From positions 5,704,001 through 5,768,000 of the forward strand of contig NZ_CP053748.1 in assembly GCF_024400215.1 (NCBI RefSeq): a stretch of 64,000 nucleotides of DNA, given 5' to 3'. This DNA comes from Massilia sp. erpn. Its GTDB lineage: Bacteria; Pseudomonadota; Gammaproteobacteria; Burkholderiales; Burkholderiaceae_D. A program made the translations under genes and the position numbers. Numbering within the stretch: position 1 is the first letter of the stretch; each line of letters starts with the position of its first letter. Positions 52,714 to 64,000 of this stretch are shown piece after piece. The notes below the pieces were generated by a model. The model had not been told where the DNA came from. It searched no databases and saw only the letters and a list, made by a program, of their open reading frames with translations.

Positions 52714-53189
52714 CAGATGTAGCGCACGTCGATGATTTCGTATTCGCGCGGGCCGGACGGGGCCTGCACTTCCACCACGTCGCCGGCCGCCTTGCCGATC
52801 AGGGCGCGCGCGATCGGCGAGGTCACGGAAACCTTGCTCAGCTTGATATCGGCTTCATCCATGCCGACGATCTGATAGCTGACCTTCTGACCCGATTCCA
52901 GGTCTTCCAGGTCGACGGTGGAGGCAAACACCACGCGGCCGTCGGCGTCGAGCTGGGTTGGATCGATCACTTGCGCGCTGCTCAGTTTGCCTTCCAGTTC
53001 CGCAATGCGGCCTTCCACGAAGGCCTGACGCTCCTTGGCCGCATCGTATTCGGCGTTTTCCGACAGGTCGCCATGCGAGCGCGCTTCGGCGATCGCGTCA
53101 ATGACAATGCGGCGCTCCTTGGTCTTCAACTGATGCAGCTCTTCTTTCAAAAGCTCTGCGCCGAATTTGGTAAGTGGAACTGAAGTCAT
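52713..53189 (-). CDS. greA: Transcript cleavage factor GreA
   Basis: 158 residues, normal length. The N-terminal coiled coil (LTKFGAELLKEELHQLKTKE, SENAEYDAAKERQAFVEGRI) contains the acidic tip DLSENAEYDA that enters the RNA polymerase channel, and the C-terminal FKBP-like domain follows (SPIARALIGKAAGDVVEVQA). It rescues backtracked RNA polymerase. It lies between the carB terminator and a DUF4149 gene. Confidence 0.96.
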   Translation of the reverse strand: MTSVPLTKFGAELLKEELHQLKTKERRIVIDAIAEARSHGDLSENAEYDAAKERQAFVEGRIAELEGKLSSAQVIDPTQLDADGRVVFASTVDLEDLESGQKVSYQIVGMDEADIKLSKVSVTSPIARALIGKAAGDVVEVQAPSGPREYEIIDVRYI

Positions 53190-53216
53190 AATTTACCTGC
53201 TATTTACGTTATTCCC

Positions 53217-53262
53217 AAAGAAAAAGCACAGAGCCCGCACCTTGCTACAGCGCGGGCTCTGT
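53217..53262 (-). terminator. Intrinsic terminator of the carAB operon
   Basis: On the minus strand ACAGAGCCCGC and GCGGGCTCTGT form a perfect 11-base stem, followed by GCTTTTTCTTT. It lies 31 bases after carB. Confidence 0.88.
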
Positions 53263-53292
53263 GGTCGTGGTCCTGCTTAACTTCTAAAGGGC

Positions 53293-56523
<3,231 letters not shown>

Positions 56524-57693
56524 TTATTTCTTCTCCGCGGCTTCCATCATCGAGATGAAGCGGTCAAACAGGTAGGCGACGTCGGTCGGGCCAGGCGAGG
56601 CTTCCGGGTGGCCCTGGAAGCAGAAGGCCGGCGTGTCGGTGCGGGCAAAGCCCTGCAGCGAACCGTCGAACAGCGAGTTGTGCGTCACGCGGCAGTTGGC
56701 CGGCAGGGTCGCGGCGTCCACGGCGAAACCGTGGTTCTGCGAGGTGATCAGCACCTGCTTGCTGTCCAGGTCCTGCACCGGGTGGTTGGCGCCGTGGTGG
56801 CCGAATTTCATCTTCAGGGTTTTCGCGCCCGAAGCCAGGGCCATGATCTGGTGGCCAAGGCAGATGCCGAAGACCGGAATGCCTTTTGCCATCAGGTCCT
56901 TGGTGGCCTTGATCGCGTAATCGCATGGCTCGGGATCGCCGGGACCGTTGGACAGGAAGACGCCGTCCGGATTCAGTGCCAGCGCATCTTCCGCGCTGGA
57001 CTGGGCCGGCAGCACCGTCACCTTGCAACCGCGCGAAGCGAGCATGCGCAGGATGTTGCGCTTCACGCCGTAGTCGAAGGCGACCACGTGGAAGCGCGGG
57101 TTCTCCACCTTGCCGTAGCCTTCGCCCAAGGTCCACTCGGTCTCGGTCCACTCGTAGGCGGTCTTGGTCGACACCACCTTGGCCAGGTCCATGCCGGCCA
57201 GGCCGGGGAAGGAACGCGCCAGTTCCAGCGCCTGCGCCACGGAAGGCTCATTGCCCTGGGTGCCGGTCAGGATGGCGCCGGCCTGCGCGCCTTTTTCGCG
57301 CAGCAGGCGCGTCAGCTTGCGCGTGTCGATGCCGGCGATGGCGACGATGTTCTCGGCCTTCAGATAATCGGACAGGGATTGGGTGGAACGGAAGTTCGAC
57401 GCCAGCAGCGGCAGGTCACGGATGATCAGGCCGGCGGCATGGACTTTGCTCGACTCCACGTCTTCAGGATTGATGCCGTAGTTGCCGATATGCGGATATG
57501 TCAGGGTGACGATCTGGCGGCAATAGCTGGGATCGGTCAGGATTTCCTGATAACCGGTGATGGAGGTATTAAAGACGACTTCGCCCGTCGTATGACCGGC
57601 GGCGCCAATAGAAAAACCTTTGAAGATAGTTCCGTCAGCAAGGGCCAGGATGGCTGGAACGGCTGGGCCAGAAAAAAATGGCGGCAAGGGCAA
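56524..57693 (-). CDS. carA: Carbamoyl phosphate synthase small subunit CarA
   Basis: 389 residues. The N-terminal domain includes [20 protein letters not shown]. The glutamine amidotransferase domain has the catalytic cysteine in [20 protein letters not shown] and the His/Glu pair in [12 protein letters not shown]. It releases ammonia from glutamine for CarB. The gene is immediately before carB. The 194 bases upstream carry the promoter region but no gene. Confidence 0.97.
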   Translation of the reverse strand: MPLPPFFSGPAVPAILALADGTIFKGFSIGAAGHTTGEVVFNTSITGYQEILTDPSYCRQIVTLTYPHIGNYGINPEDVESSKVHAAGLIIRDLPLLASNFRSTQSLSDYLKAENIVAIAGIDTRKLTRLLREKGAQAGAILTGTQGNEPSVAQALELARSFPGLAGMDLAKVVSTKTAYEWTETEWTLGEGYGKVENPRFHVVAFDYGVKRNILRMLASRGCKVTVLPAQSSAEDALALNPDGVFLSNGPGDPEPCDYAIKATKDLMAKGIPVFGICLGHQIMALASGAKTLKMKFGHHGANHPVQDLDSKQVLITSQNHGFAVDAATLPANCRVTHNSLFDGSLQGFARTDTPAFCFQGHPEASPGPTDVAYLFDRFISMMEAAEKK

Positions 57694-57887
57694 CTCCTGA
57701 TAAAGTTACCGTAGCGACGCCACGTCAGACGACCGGCAAGGAACCGGGCTTGAGGTCCGGCTTGCAAGTCAGTTGAAAATGGAGGATGTGGTAGGCGCTA
57801 CGGTCTATGGTGATTGGCTAAACCTTTGAATTATAACCCAAACTCACCCTTTCGGCAATGCCGTGCGCGCCTACCCGGCGGCGTTTT

Positions 57888-58625
57888 TTACGCCGGCTGC
57901 TGCGCCTTGCGCTGGCGGCGGCGCGCCAGGAAACCGGTCAAGGCCAGGCCGCCGAGCAGCATGGCATAGGTTTCCGGCTCAGGCACCGGCGCGGTATGCA
58001 CTGTCAGGGTCAGATCAGAAACTTTCAGGCTGGCACTGGAGTAAGCGCCCCAACGGTCATAGCAGTCAAAGGGACTGCAATAGGGGAAAGAAACACCTTC
58101 GGCACGGGCAGCTTGCCAGGCGCCGACGTCGAGCGAGAAGGATGAAGGTAAATTTGCCTGCCCGGAAACCTGATGGGTTTCAACGCCTTGCAGCTGCATT
58201 TGCGTCCAACGGCGGGTCAGCAAGGTACTTCCCCCCTGATAGGCCGTAAATTCGAAACCGCCACTATTCTCAGCAACACCTCTGCTTCCCTCATACTCAC
58301 CCGCGAACAGACTACCGTTCAATTTCGCAGAAATCGTGAAGCCAGTAATACGATAGCCTGCATGGGTATTCACGTTGTAGTACTGCCAGCCATTATCGCC
58401 AGTCGAGAACGCCGGACCAACCTCACCCGTTTCCGAGCAGCAAGGACCATCGCCCATCGAAATCACGGTCTTGCCATTCGCGTCGGAGACGAGCTGGATA
58501 TTGCCATTCCACCAACCACCAGCATTACTCAACGAAAATGCCTTGGCGTTGATATCCTGGGCAAATACGCCGCTGGCGGAGCAAGTCAATACTGCCGCCA
58601 GTAGAATTTTTTGAACTTTACGCAT
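57888..58625 (-). CDS. PEP-CTERM secreted protein
   Basis: 245 residues. The signal peptide ends near residue 22 (SGVFAQ). The mature part is beta-rich with several aromatic residues and two CC/C-containing stretches (GDGPCCSETGE, FPYCSPFDCYD). The sorting signal is VPEPETYAMLLGGLALTGFL followed by ARRRQRK, the standard exosortase recognition type. Function unknown; probably attached to or released from the outer surface. It is the third PEP-CTERM protein of the window. Confidence 0.88.
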   Translation of the reverse strand: MRKVQKILLAAVLTCSASGVFAQDINAKAFSLSNAGGWWNGNIQLVSDANGKTVISMGDGPCCSETGEVGPAFSTGDNGWQYYNVNTHAGYRITGFTISAKLNGSLFAGEYEGSRGVAENSGGFEFTAYQGGSTLLTRRWTQMQLQGVETHQVSGQANLPSSFSLDVGAWQAARAEGVSFPYCSPFDCYDRWGAYSSASLKVSDLTLTVHTAPVPEPETYAMLLGGLALTGFLARRRQRKAQQPA

Positions 58626-58864
58626 AACTCCCTCGAAAATTGAAACTATCCGGACGCCAACAATAAGCCCTTAAACAGAGTTGACATATTTAAATTTATT
58701 ATAACATAATATTTTCATTACAATAATTGAAATTAGAGCAACTACCTGGGCTGAGCGCGTAAGTACAGAAACCAGCCAAGCGGGAGCATCCAGCATCTCC
58801 TTTATCCGAAATCGTGGGCATCACCTCATCCTCAGCTAGAAAGCAATAGCACCGCTCCACAGAA
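58626..58864. promoter_or_regulatory. AT-rich upstream region of the PEP-CTERM gene
   Basis: About 240 bases, with a markedly AT-rich part at 58670-58735 (TTAAATTTATTATAACATAA). It probably carries the promoter of the PEP-CTERM gene on the minus strand. A 66-codon frame across it has no ribosome site and no recognisable product. Confidence 0.4.
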
Positions 58865-58890
58865 TAAAAAAGGCGGCCCGCAGGCCGCCT
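58865..58890 (-). terminator. Intrinsic terminator after the GlcG-like gene
   Basis: On the minus strand AGGCGGCC and GGCCGCCT form an 8-base stem with a 4-base loop, followed by TTTTTTATTC. Confidence 0.85.
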
Positions 58891-58911
58891 GTGCATTGAA
58901 GGCTAAGAAAG

Positions 58912-59316
58912 TTAAGCCAGGGCCGCAATGCCCGCCTTGGCGATCTGCGCATCTTCCGAGGACTTGACACCGGAAACGCCGACCGCGCCGATGGTGTGGC
59001 CCTCGACCACGATGTTCACGCCGCCTTCGAGCAAGCCTTCGACTTCGGGCGCGCTCAGGAAGGACACGCGGCCGTTATTGATCAGCTCTTCGTAGATGCG
59101 CGATTCGCGGCGGCCCAGGGCCGAGGTGCGCGCCTTGGCTGGCGCGATATGCGAGGAGATCGGCGCCGCGCCGTCCAGGCGCTGCAGCCACAGCATATGG
59201 CCGCCGTCGTCGCAGATGGCGATGGTCACGGGCCAGTTATTCGCCTTGGCTTCCGTTTCGGCCGCGGCTGCGATTTTCTTTACGTCGTCGAGGGTCAGAA
59301 AGGGCTTGCTTTGCAT
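58912..59316 (-). CDS. GlcG/HbpS-family protein
   Basis: 134 residues, the length of the family. It has LDDVKKIAAAAETEAKANNW at the start, the core DDGGHMLWLQRLDGA and a Gly-rich end (GGVNIVVEGHTIGAVGVSGV). Members bind haem or small molecules and occur near oxidoreductases; the biochemical role is not settled. A patatin-like gene lies 25 bases upstream on the same strand, so the two may be cotranscribed. A terminator follows. Confidence 0.88.
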   Translation of the reverse strand: MQSKPFLTLDDVKKIAAAAETEAKANNWPVTIAICDDGGHMLWLQRLDGAAPISSHIAPAKARTSALGRRESRIYEELINNGRVSFLSAPEVEGLLEGGVNIVVEGHTIGAVGVSGVKSSEDAQIAKAGIAALA

Positions 59317-59341
59317 TTGCTGGTTTCCTTATCGGTGGTTG

Positions 59342-60331
59342 TCAGTGGGCGGCTGGGGTTTCGCGCATGGCTTTCAGCTTTTGCTTGAGCTGGGCCATGG
59401 CCGCCATGGTGGCGCGCTCGCCGGCCTGGATGGCCTGGGCGCGGTTGTTGAAGTCATTACTGGCCATGCGGCCCAGCGGCGGCTGGATCACCACATCGGC
59501 TTCTTTCAGCTCGAACTGGTTGATGCGCTGACCCATGATGCTGAAGGTCTGCATCAGCACTTCCAGCGAGGAGATCGCCGCCTGGGCGTCGGTCTGGGTC
59601 GAGATATTCACGGCGATGATGAAGTCCGCCCCCATCTCGCGCGCAAAGCGCACCGGCACCGGCGCCACCAGGCCGCCATCGACATAGGTATGGCTGCCGA
59701 TGGTCACCGGCTGGAACACGCCCGGCACGGCCGAGCTGGCGCGCACCGCCATACCGGTATTGCCGCGCTGGAAGAGGATCGGCTGGCCATTTTTCAAGTC
59801 GGCCGCCACCGCGCCGAAGGGGATTTTCAGTTTTTCGATGGGCCGGTGCTGCACGGCTTTATTGACATAGCTTTGCAGCGCCTCGCCTTTCAGCACGCCC
59901 GAAGACTTGCCGAACAGCGGCATGGCCCAGTCGGAAATCTCGGCCTCGTTCATATCGTAGGCCATGCGCTGCAGCTTGCTGGCCGAATTGCCGGCCGCAT
60001 ACAGCGCGCCGACCACGCTGCCGGCGCTGGTGCCGACCACCAGGTCCGGCACGATGCCCTGCGATTCCAGCGCCTTGATCACGCCGATATGGGCGAAGCC
60101 GCGCGCGGCGCCGCCGCCCAGGGCCAGGCCGATCTTGATCTTGCGCTGGGCAGGCGGCGTCACCGCCACTGGCTGCTGCGGCGGCGCTACGATGGGCGTT
60201 TCCGGCACCACGGGCGCGCCCGGTACCGGGTTCAGCGGCGGCACATACGGCTGCTTGGATGGTGGGGACGGCGTGGTGCAGGCGGCCAGCAAAGCGGCCG
60301 CCAGGAGGGGAATCAGGCGTTTCAATAGCAT
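59342..60331 (-). CDS. Patatin-like phospholipase lipoprotein (RssA-like)
   Basis: 329 residues from an ATG whose product starts with a lipoprotein signal ([14 protein letters not shown], lipidated Cys near residue 16), then a Pro-rich linker and the patatin domain. Catalytic elements are present: oxyanion loop ALGGGAARGFAHIGV, nucleophile elbow VGTSAG and the aspartate in TYVDGGLVAPVPV. It probably hydrolyses membrane lipids from the periplasmic side. The longer upstream frame would hide the signal peptide. Confidence 0.9.
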   Translation of the reverse strand: MLLKRLIPLLAAALLAACTTPSPPSKQPYVPPLNPVPGAPVVPETPIVAPPQQPVAVTPPAQRKIKIGLALGGGAARGFAHIGVIKALESQGIVPDLVVGTSAGSVVGALYAAGNSASKLQRMAYDMNEAEISDWAMPLFGKSSGVLKGEALQSYVNKAVQHRPIEKLKIPFGAVAADLKNGQPILFQRGNTGMAVRASSAVPGVFQPVTIGSHTYVDGGLVAPVPVRFAREMGADFIIAVNISTQTDAQAAISSLEVLMQTFSIMGQRINQFELKEADVVIQPPLGRMASNDFNNRAQAIQAGERATMAAMAQLKQKLKAMRETPAAH

Positions 60332-60445
60332 TGGGATAAACAGATCTGCTCGTTTTCGGCGCACAGATTGTATCGCAAGACTCGCCGCCGACCTTGAATT
60401 ACAGCTTAAGCCGGTTTGACGGTATGCCACCATGGCTGCCGCGCC

Positions 60446-60473
60446 GACCTGCGCCGCCTCCACGGCGCAGGTC
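60446..60473. other. Perfect hairpin between phoR and the patatin-like gene
   Basis: GACCTGCGCCG and CGGCGCAGGTC form an 11-base perfect stem with a 6-base loop. No T run follows on either strand. It lies just after the phoR stop and may end or stabilise that transcript. Confidence 0.5.
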
Positions 60474-60487
60474 AGACGGTGGACGGT

Positions 60488-61797
60488 TTAGCCGGCCAGC
60501 AGTTCAGGCTGGGGCGCGGCGGCCGTGGACTTGGGCAGGGTGACGATGAAGGAGCTGCCCTTCCCTGCCTCGGACTTGATGGTCAGGCTGCCGCTGTGGC
60601 GCAGCAGTACGTGCTTGACGATGGCCAGGCCCAGGCCCGTGCCCTGGGTTTCGCGCGAACGGCTCTTGTCGACGCGGTAAAAACGTTCGGTCAGGCGCGA
60701 GATGTGTTCGGGGCTGATGCCGATGCCGGTATCCTCCACCACGAACTGCACGCCCTTGGCCGTGTCGCGCCAGTGCAGATGGATACGGCCGCCGGCCGGC
60801 GTGTAGCGCACCGCGTTCGAGGCCAGGTTGCCGAAAGCGCTGTGCAGCTCTTCGGCGCTGCCCATTACGTCGCCCGCTTCCACCGTCATATCGATTTCGT
60901 GCTTGCCGGCGGACAGGCCGCGCGCTTCACGCAGCACCTGTTCCATCAGCTTGCCGATATCCACATGTTCGGGACGCAGCGGATGGTCGACCGATTCCAG
61001 GCGCGACAAGGTCAGCATGTCCTCGATCAGGTGCTGCATGCGGTGGCCCTGCTCCGTCATCAGCTTCAGATGGGCGGCGCGGGTGGTGGCGTCGAGATCC
61101 TCGGAGGCGGCGATTTCGAGGAAGCCGACGATCACCGTCAGCGGCGTGCGCAGCTCGTGCGAAGCGTTGGCGATGAAGTCGCGCCGCATCATTTCCGCGC
61201 GCTGGGTTTCGGTGATATCGTGCGTCACCAGAATCTGGCGCCGGTTCTCGAACGGGATGATGTGCACGATCAGCTTGCGCTCGCGGAAGCTCAAGGTCAG
61301 CGGCTGGTCGTAGCGGCCCAGGATCAGGTAGTCCATGAAGTCGGGGCTGCGCACCAGATTGGTCACGCGCATGCCCTTGTCGCGGTCATGGCGCAGGCCC
61401 AGATGCTCTTCGGCGGCCGGATTGCACCACTCCAGGAACAGCACGTCGTCCATGATCACCACGCCGTCCGGCAGCAGGTGCATGGCCTGGCGGAAGCGCG
61501 CCAGCCATTCGGTCAGCTCGGCCTCGTTCTTTTCATCGTCGCGGCGCAGGCGGTAGAGGCGGGAAAAGATGCTGGTCCACGCACCCCAGCCATCGGGCAG
61601 CTTGGCGCTTTTCGGATCGTCCAGCCAGTCGCTCAGCTGGTACAGATAATTCAGCTGCACGAAGACCATCACCAGCAGCGCGACAAAGGCGGCCACCAGG
61701 GCCGGCATGGCGCCGAACAACCACCACAGCACCCCCACCCCAGCCAGGATCAGGCCCATGCGCAGAGCCGCCGGGACCCAGAACAGCAGTTTCGGAT

Positions 61798-61801
<4 letters not shown>
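60488..61801 (-). CDS. phoR: Phosphate regulon sensor kinase PhoR
   Basis: 437 residues. Two hydrophobic segments at the N-terminus (RMGLILAGVGVLWWLFGAMP, ALVAAFVALLVMVFVQLNYL), a PAS domain (about 95-200), HisKA with FIANASHELRTPLTV (phosphorylated His) and HATPase_c with VVEDTGIGISPEHI and GTGLGLAIVKHVL. It senses phosphate status through the Pst transporter and PhoU, and phosphorylates PhoB. It starts four bases before the phoB stop, giving translational coupling. Confidence 0.96.
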
Positions 61802-62490
<689 letters not shown>

Positions 62491-62496
62491 AAATCT

Positions 62497-63204
62497 TTAT
62501 TCTCCGCTGGCCTCTTCGCTGGGCGGCACGGTACGGGTATGGCGGATATCCCTGCCTTCCACCACGTAAATCACATACTCAGCGATGTTTTTCGCATGGT
62601 CGCCGATACGCTCGATGGCTTTCGCCACCCACATCGTATCCAGCGCCGCCGAGATTGTACGCGGATCTTCCATCATGAAGGTAATCAGGTTGCGCATGAT
62701 GGAGCGGAATTCGTGGTCGATGATCGCATCCTGGGCGATCAACTGCAGCGCCTGCTTGCCATCGTTGCGGGCAAAGGCGTCCAGCGCATCGTGCAGCATA
62801 TCGCTGGTGGCGTTGGCGATGGAACGCACCATTTCGTAATGGTTGACGGTGACGGCGCCGCGGCTGTGCAGGCTCTTGGCCGTGCGCGCAATCTTGGTCG
62901 CCTCGTCGCCGATGCGTTCCAGGTCGGTGATCACCTTGATGGTCGCCATCACGGTGCGCAGATCGTTGGCCGTCGGCTGGCGGCGCACGATCAGGTGGCT
63001 GCAGGCGTCGTCCAGCTGCACTTCGAGCTGGTTGACCGAATCGTCTTCGCGCATCACGCGCTCGGCGCGCTCCAGATTGCCGATGCGGAAGCAGGTCATC
63101 GCATCGAGGAACTGGGTTTCCACGATGCCGCCCATCAGCAGCACCTTGGAGCGGATCGCTTCAAGTTCGTTGTCGTACTGTTTGGAAGAATGCTCGCCAA
63201 TCAT
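62497..63204 (-). CDS. phoU: Phosphate signalling regulator PhoU
   Basis: 235 residues, with the two three-helix PhoU repeats: the first includes YDNELEAIRSKVLLMGGIVE and VNQLEVQLDDACSHLIVRRQ, the second TVNHYEMVRSIANATSDMLH and AIERIGDHAKNIAEYVIYVV. Acidic motifs (ERIGDEATKIA) bind metal clusters in the family. It represses PhoR signalling through the Pst transporter. It starts 38 bases after pstB. Confidence 0.96.
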   Translation of the reverse strand: MIGEHSSKQYDNELEAIRSKVLLMGGIVETQFLDAMTCFRIGNLERAERVMREDDSVNQLEVQLDDACSHLIVRRQPTANDLRTVMATIKVITDLERIGDEATKIARTAKSLHSRGAVTVNHYEMVRSIANATSDMLHDALDAFARNDGKQALQLIAQDAIIDHEFRSIMRNLITFMMEDPRTISAALDTMWVAKAIERIGDHAKNIAEYVIYVVEGRDIRHTRTVPPSEEASGE

Positions 63205-63242
63205 GCTGCTCTCCGGATATCTAATGTAATTTTATTGTGTAA

Positions 63243-64000
63243 TCAGCCAAAGCGGCCGGTGATGTAATCCTGGGTTTCCTTGCGCGCAGGATTCATGAAA
63301 ATCTGGTCGGTTTCGCCGAACTCCACCAGTTCGCCCAGGTACATATACGCCGTGTAGTCGGAGCAGCGCGCCGCCTGCTGCATATTGTGGGTGACGATGG
63401 CGATGGTGTAATCCTGCTTCAGCTCGCTGATCAGCTCTTCCACTTTCGAGGTCGAGATCGGATCCAGCGCCGAGGTCGGCTCGTCGAGCAGCAGCACGTC
63501 GGGTTTCACCGCCACGCCGCGCGCGATGCACAGGCGCTGCTGCTGGCCGCCGGACAGGGACAGGCCGCTCTTGCCCAGCTTGTCCTTGACTTCGGTCCAC
63601 AGGGCCGCCTTGTTGAGCGCCCATTCAACGCGCTCATCCATTTCGCCTTTCGACAGGTCTTCATACAGGCGCACGCCGAACGCGATATTGTCGTAGATCG
63701 ACATCGGGAACGGGGTTGGCTTCTGGAACACCATGCCGACCTTGGCGCGCAGCATGTTCACATCCTGGTCGGCGTCGAGGATATTGCGGCCGCGGTAGGC
63801 GATCGTGCCTTCGGCGCGCTGGCCGGGATACAGGTCATACATGCGGTTCAGGGTACGCAGCAGGGTCGATTTGCCGCAGCCGGACGGGCCGATGAAGGCC
63901 GTCACCTGCTTTTCGTGGATGTCCAGGTTCACATTGGTCAGGCTGCGGGTCTTGCCGTAGTAGAAGTTCAGGCCCGAAATTTCAATAATCTTGCGCTTGT
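63243..64000 (-). CDS. pstB: Phosphate ABC transporter ATP-binding protein PstB, 5' end outside the window
   Basis: 252 codons are present; the gene starts beyond the right edge. Walker [12 protein letters not shown], PstB-type insert [20 protein letters not shown], signature [11 protein letters not shown] and Walker [13 protein letters not shown] identify it. The segment before the first internal GTG ([13 protein letters not shown]) belongs to the same protein. It energises high-affinity phosphate uptake, and it is followed by phoU, phoB and phoR, the usual regulon order. Confidence 0.96.
   Translation of the reverse strand, partial: KRKIIEISGLNFYYGKTRSLTNVNLDIHEKQVTAFIGPSGCGKSTLLRTLNRMYDLYPGQRAEGTIAYRGRNILDADQDVNMLRAKVGMVFQKPTPFPMSIYDNIAFGVRLYEDLSKGEMDERVEWALNKAALWTEVKDKLGKSGLSLSGGQQQRLCIARGVAVKPDVLLLDEPTSALDPISTSKVEELISELKQDYTIAIVTHNMQQAARCSDYTAYMYLGELVEFGETDQIFMNPARKETQDYITGRFG

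Noticed and set aside
58699..58896. 66-codon minus-strand frame between the PEP-CTERM and GlcG-like genes
   Set aside because: No ribosome site, an AT-rich non-coding composition, and overlap with a terminator.

Overview
The window is GC-rich and gene-dense. It looks like a chromosome segment of a betaproteobacterium in the Oxalobacteraceae (Massilia, Duganella or Janthinobacterium type). This is inferred from three PEP-CTERM secreted proteins, a phasin, the rnr-rlmB, rlmE-ftsH-folP-glmM and pstB-phoU-phoB-phoR gene orders, and codon bias. No marker gene allows a firmer placement.

Layout. 1-8035: purine catabolism, with the start of an ammonia-lyase-like gene, the cytochrome-fused urate hydroxylase puuD, a divergent LysR regulator, an NCS2 purine permease and xdhA-xdhB. 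8038-12918: yceH, cysE, rlmB and rnr, all on the minus strand. 13083-14920: three identical tRNA-Leu(CAG) genes enclosing a PEP-CTERM metalloprotease gene, followed by a tandem palindromic repeat (14952-15103). 15124-20847: an NmrA-type oxidoreductase with its HxlR regulator, a hybrid histidine kinase coupled to a diguanylate cyclase, a small secreted protein and a phasin. 20911-24838: a LexA-type box in front of a FAN1-like VRR-NUC nuclease and an XPD/DinG-like helicase with an N-terminal nuclease domain, which looks like an SOS repair operon. 24812-37354: acetyltransferase, GST, regulators, a LiaF-like/LytS/LytR envelope-stress operon, periplasmic asparaginase, and an ArgP/ArgO pair. 37351-39276: an OafA-type acyltransferase without a normal start codon.

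39537-46235 is the most interesting region. It is a compact minus-strand operon with eight tandem small genes for related peptides of 56-62 residues. They share an FAF(K/R)LAE-type N-terminal segment and a C-terminal part with two conserved cysteines 18-19 residues apart, the second at or next to the C-terminus. The peptide genes are followed by an ATP-grasp ligase, a ClpP/SppA-fold serine protease of the SDH type, a MauE-like redox membrane protein, a MauD-like thioredoxin (CPKC) and an ABC exporter without a peptidase domain. I read this as an apparently undescribed RiPP system, possibly related to graspetides. A sigma70-like promoter lies upstream, and hairpins in the operon may set the peptide-to-enzyme ratio.

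46358-64000: tRNA-Arg and tRNA-Pro, then housekeeping genes (glmM, folP, ftsH, rlmE, yhbY, greA, carAB), a third PEP-CTERM protein, a GlcG-like protein, a patatin-like lipoprotein, and the phosphate regulon genes phoR, phoB, phoU and pstB, the last cut by the window end.
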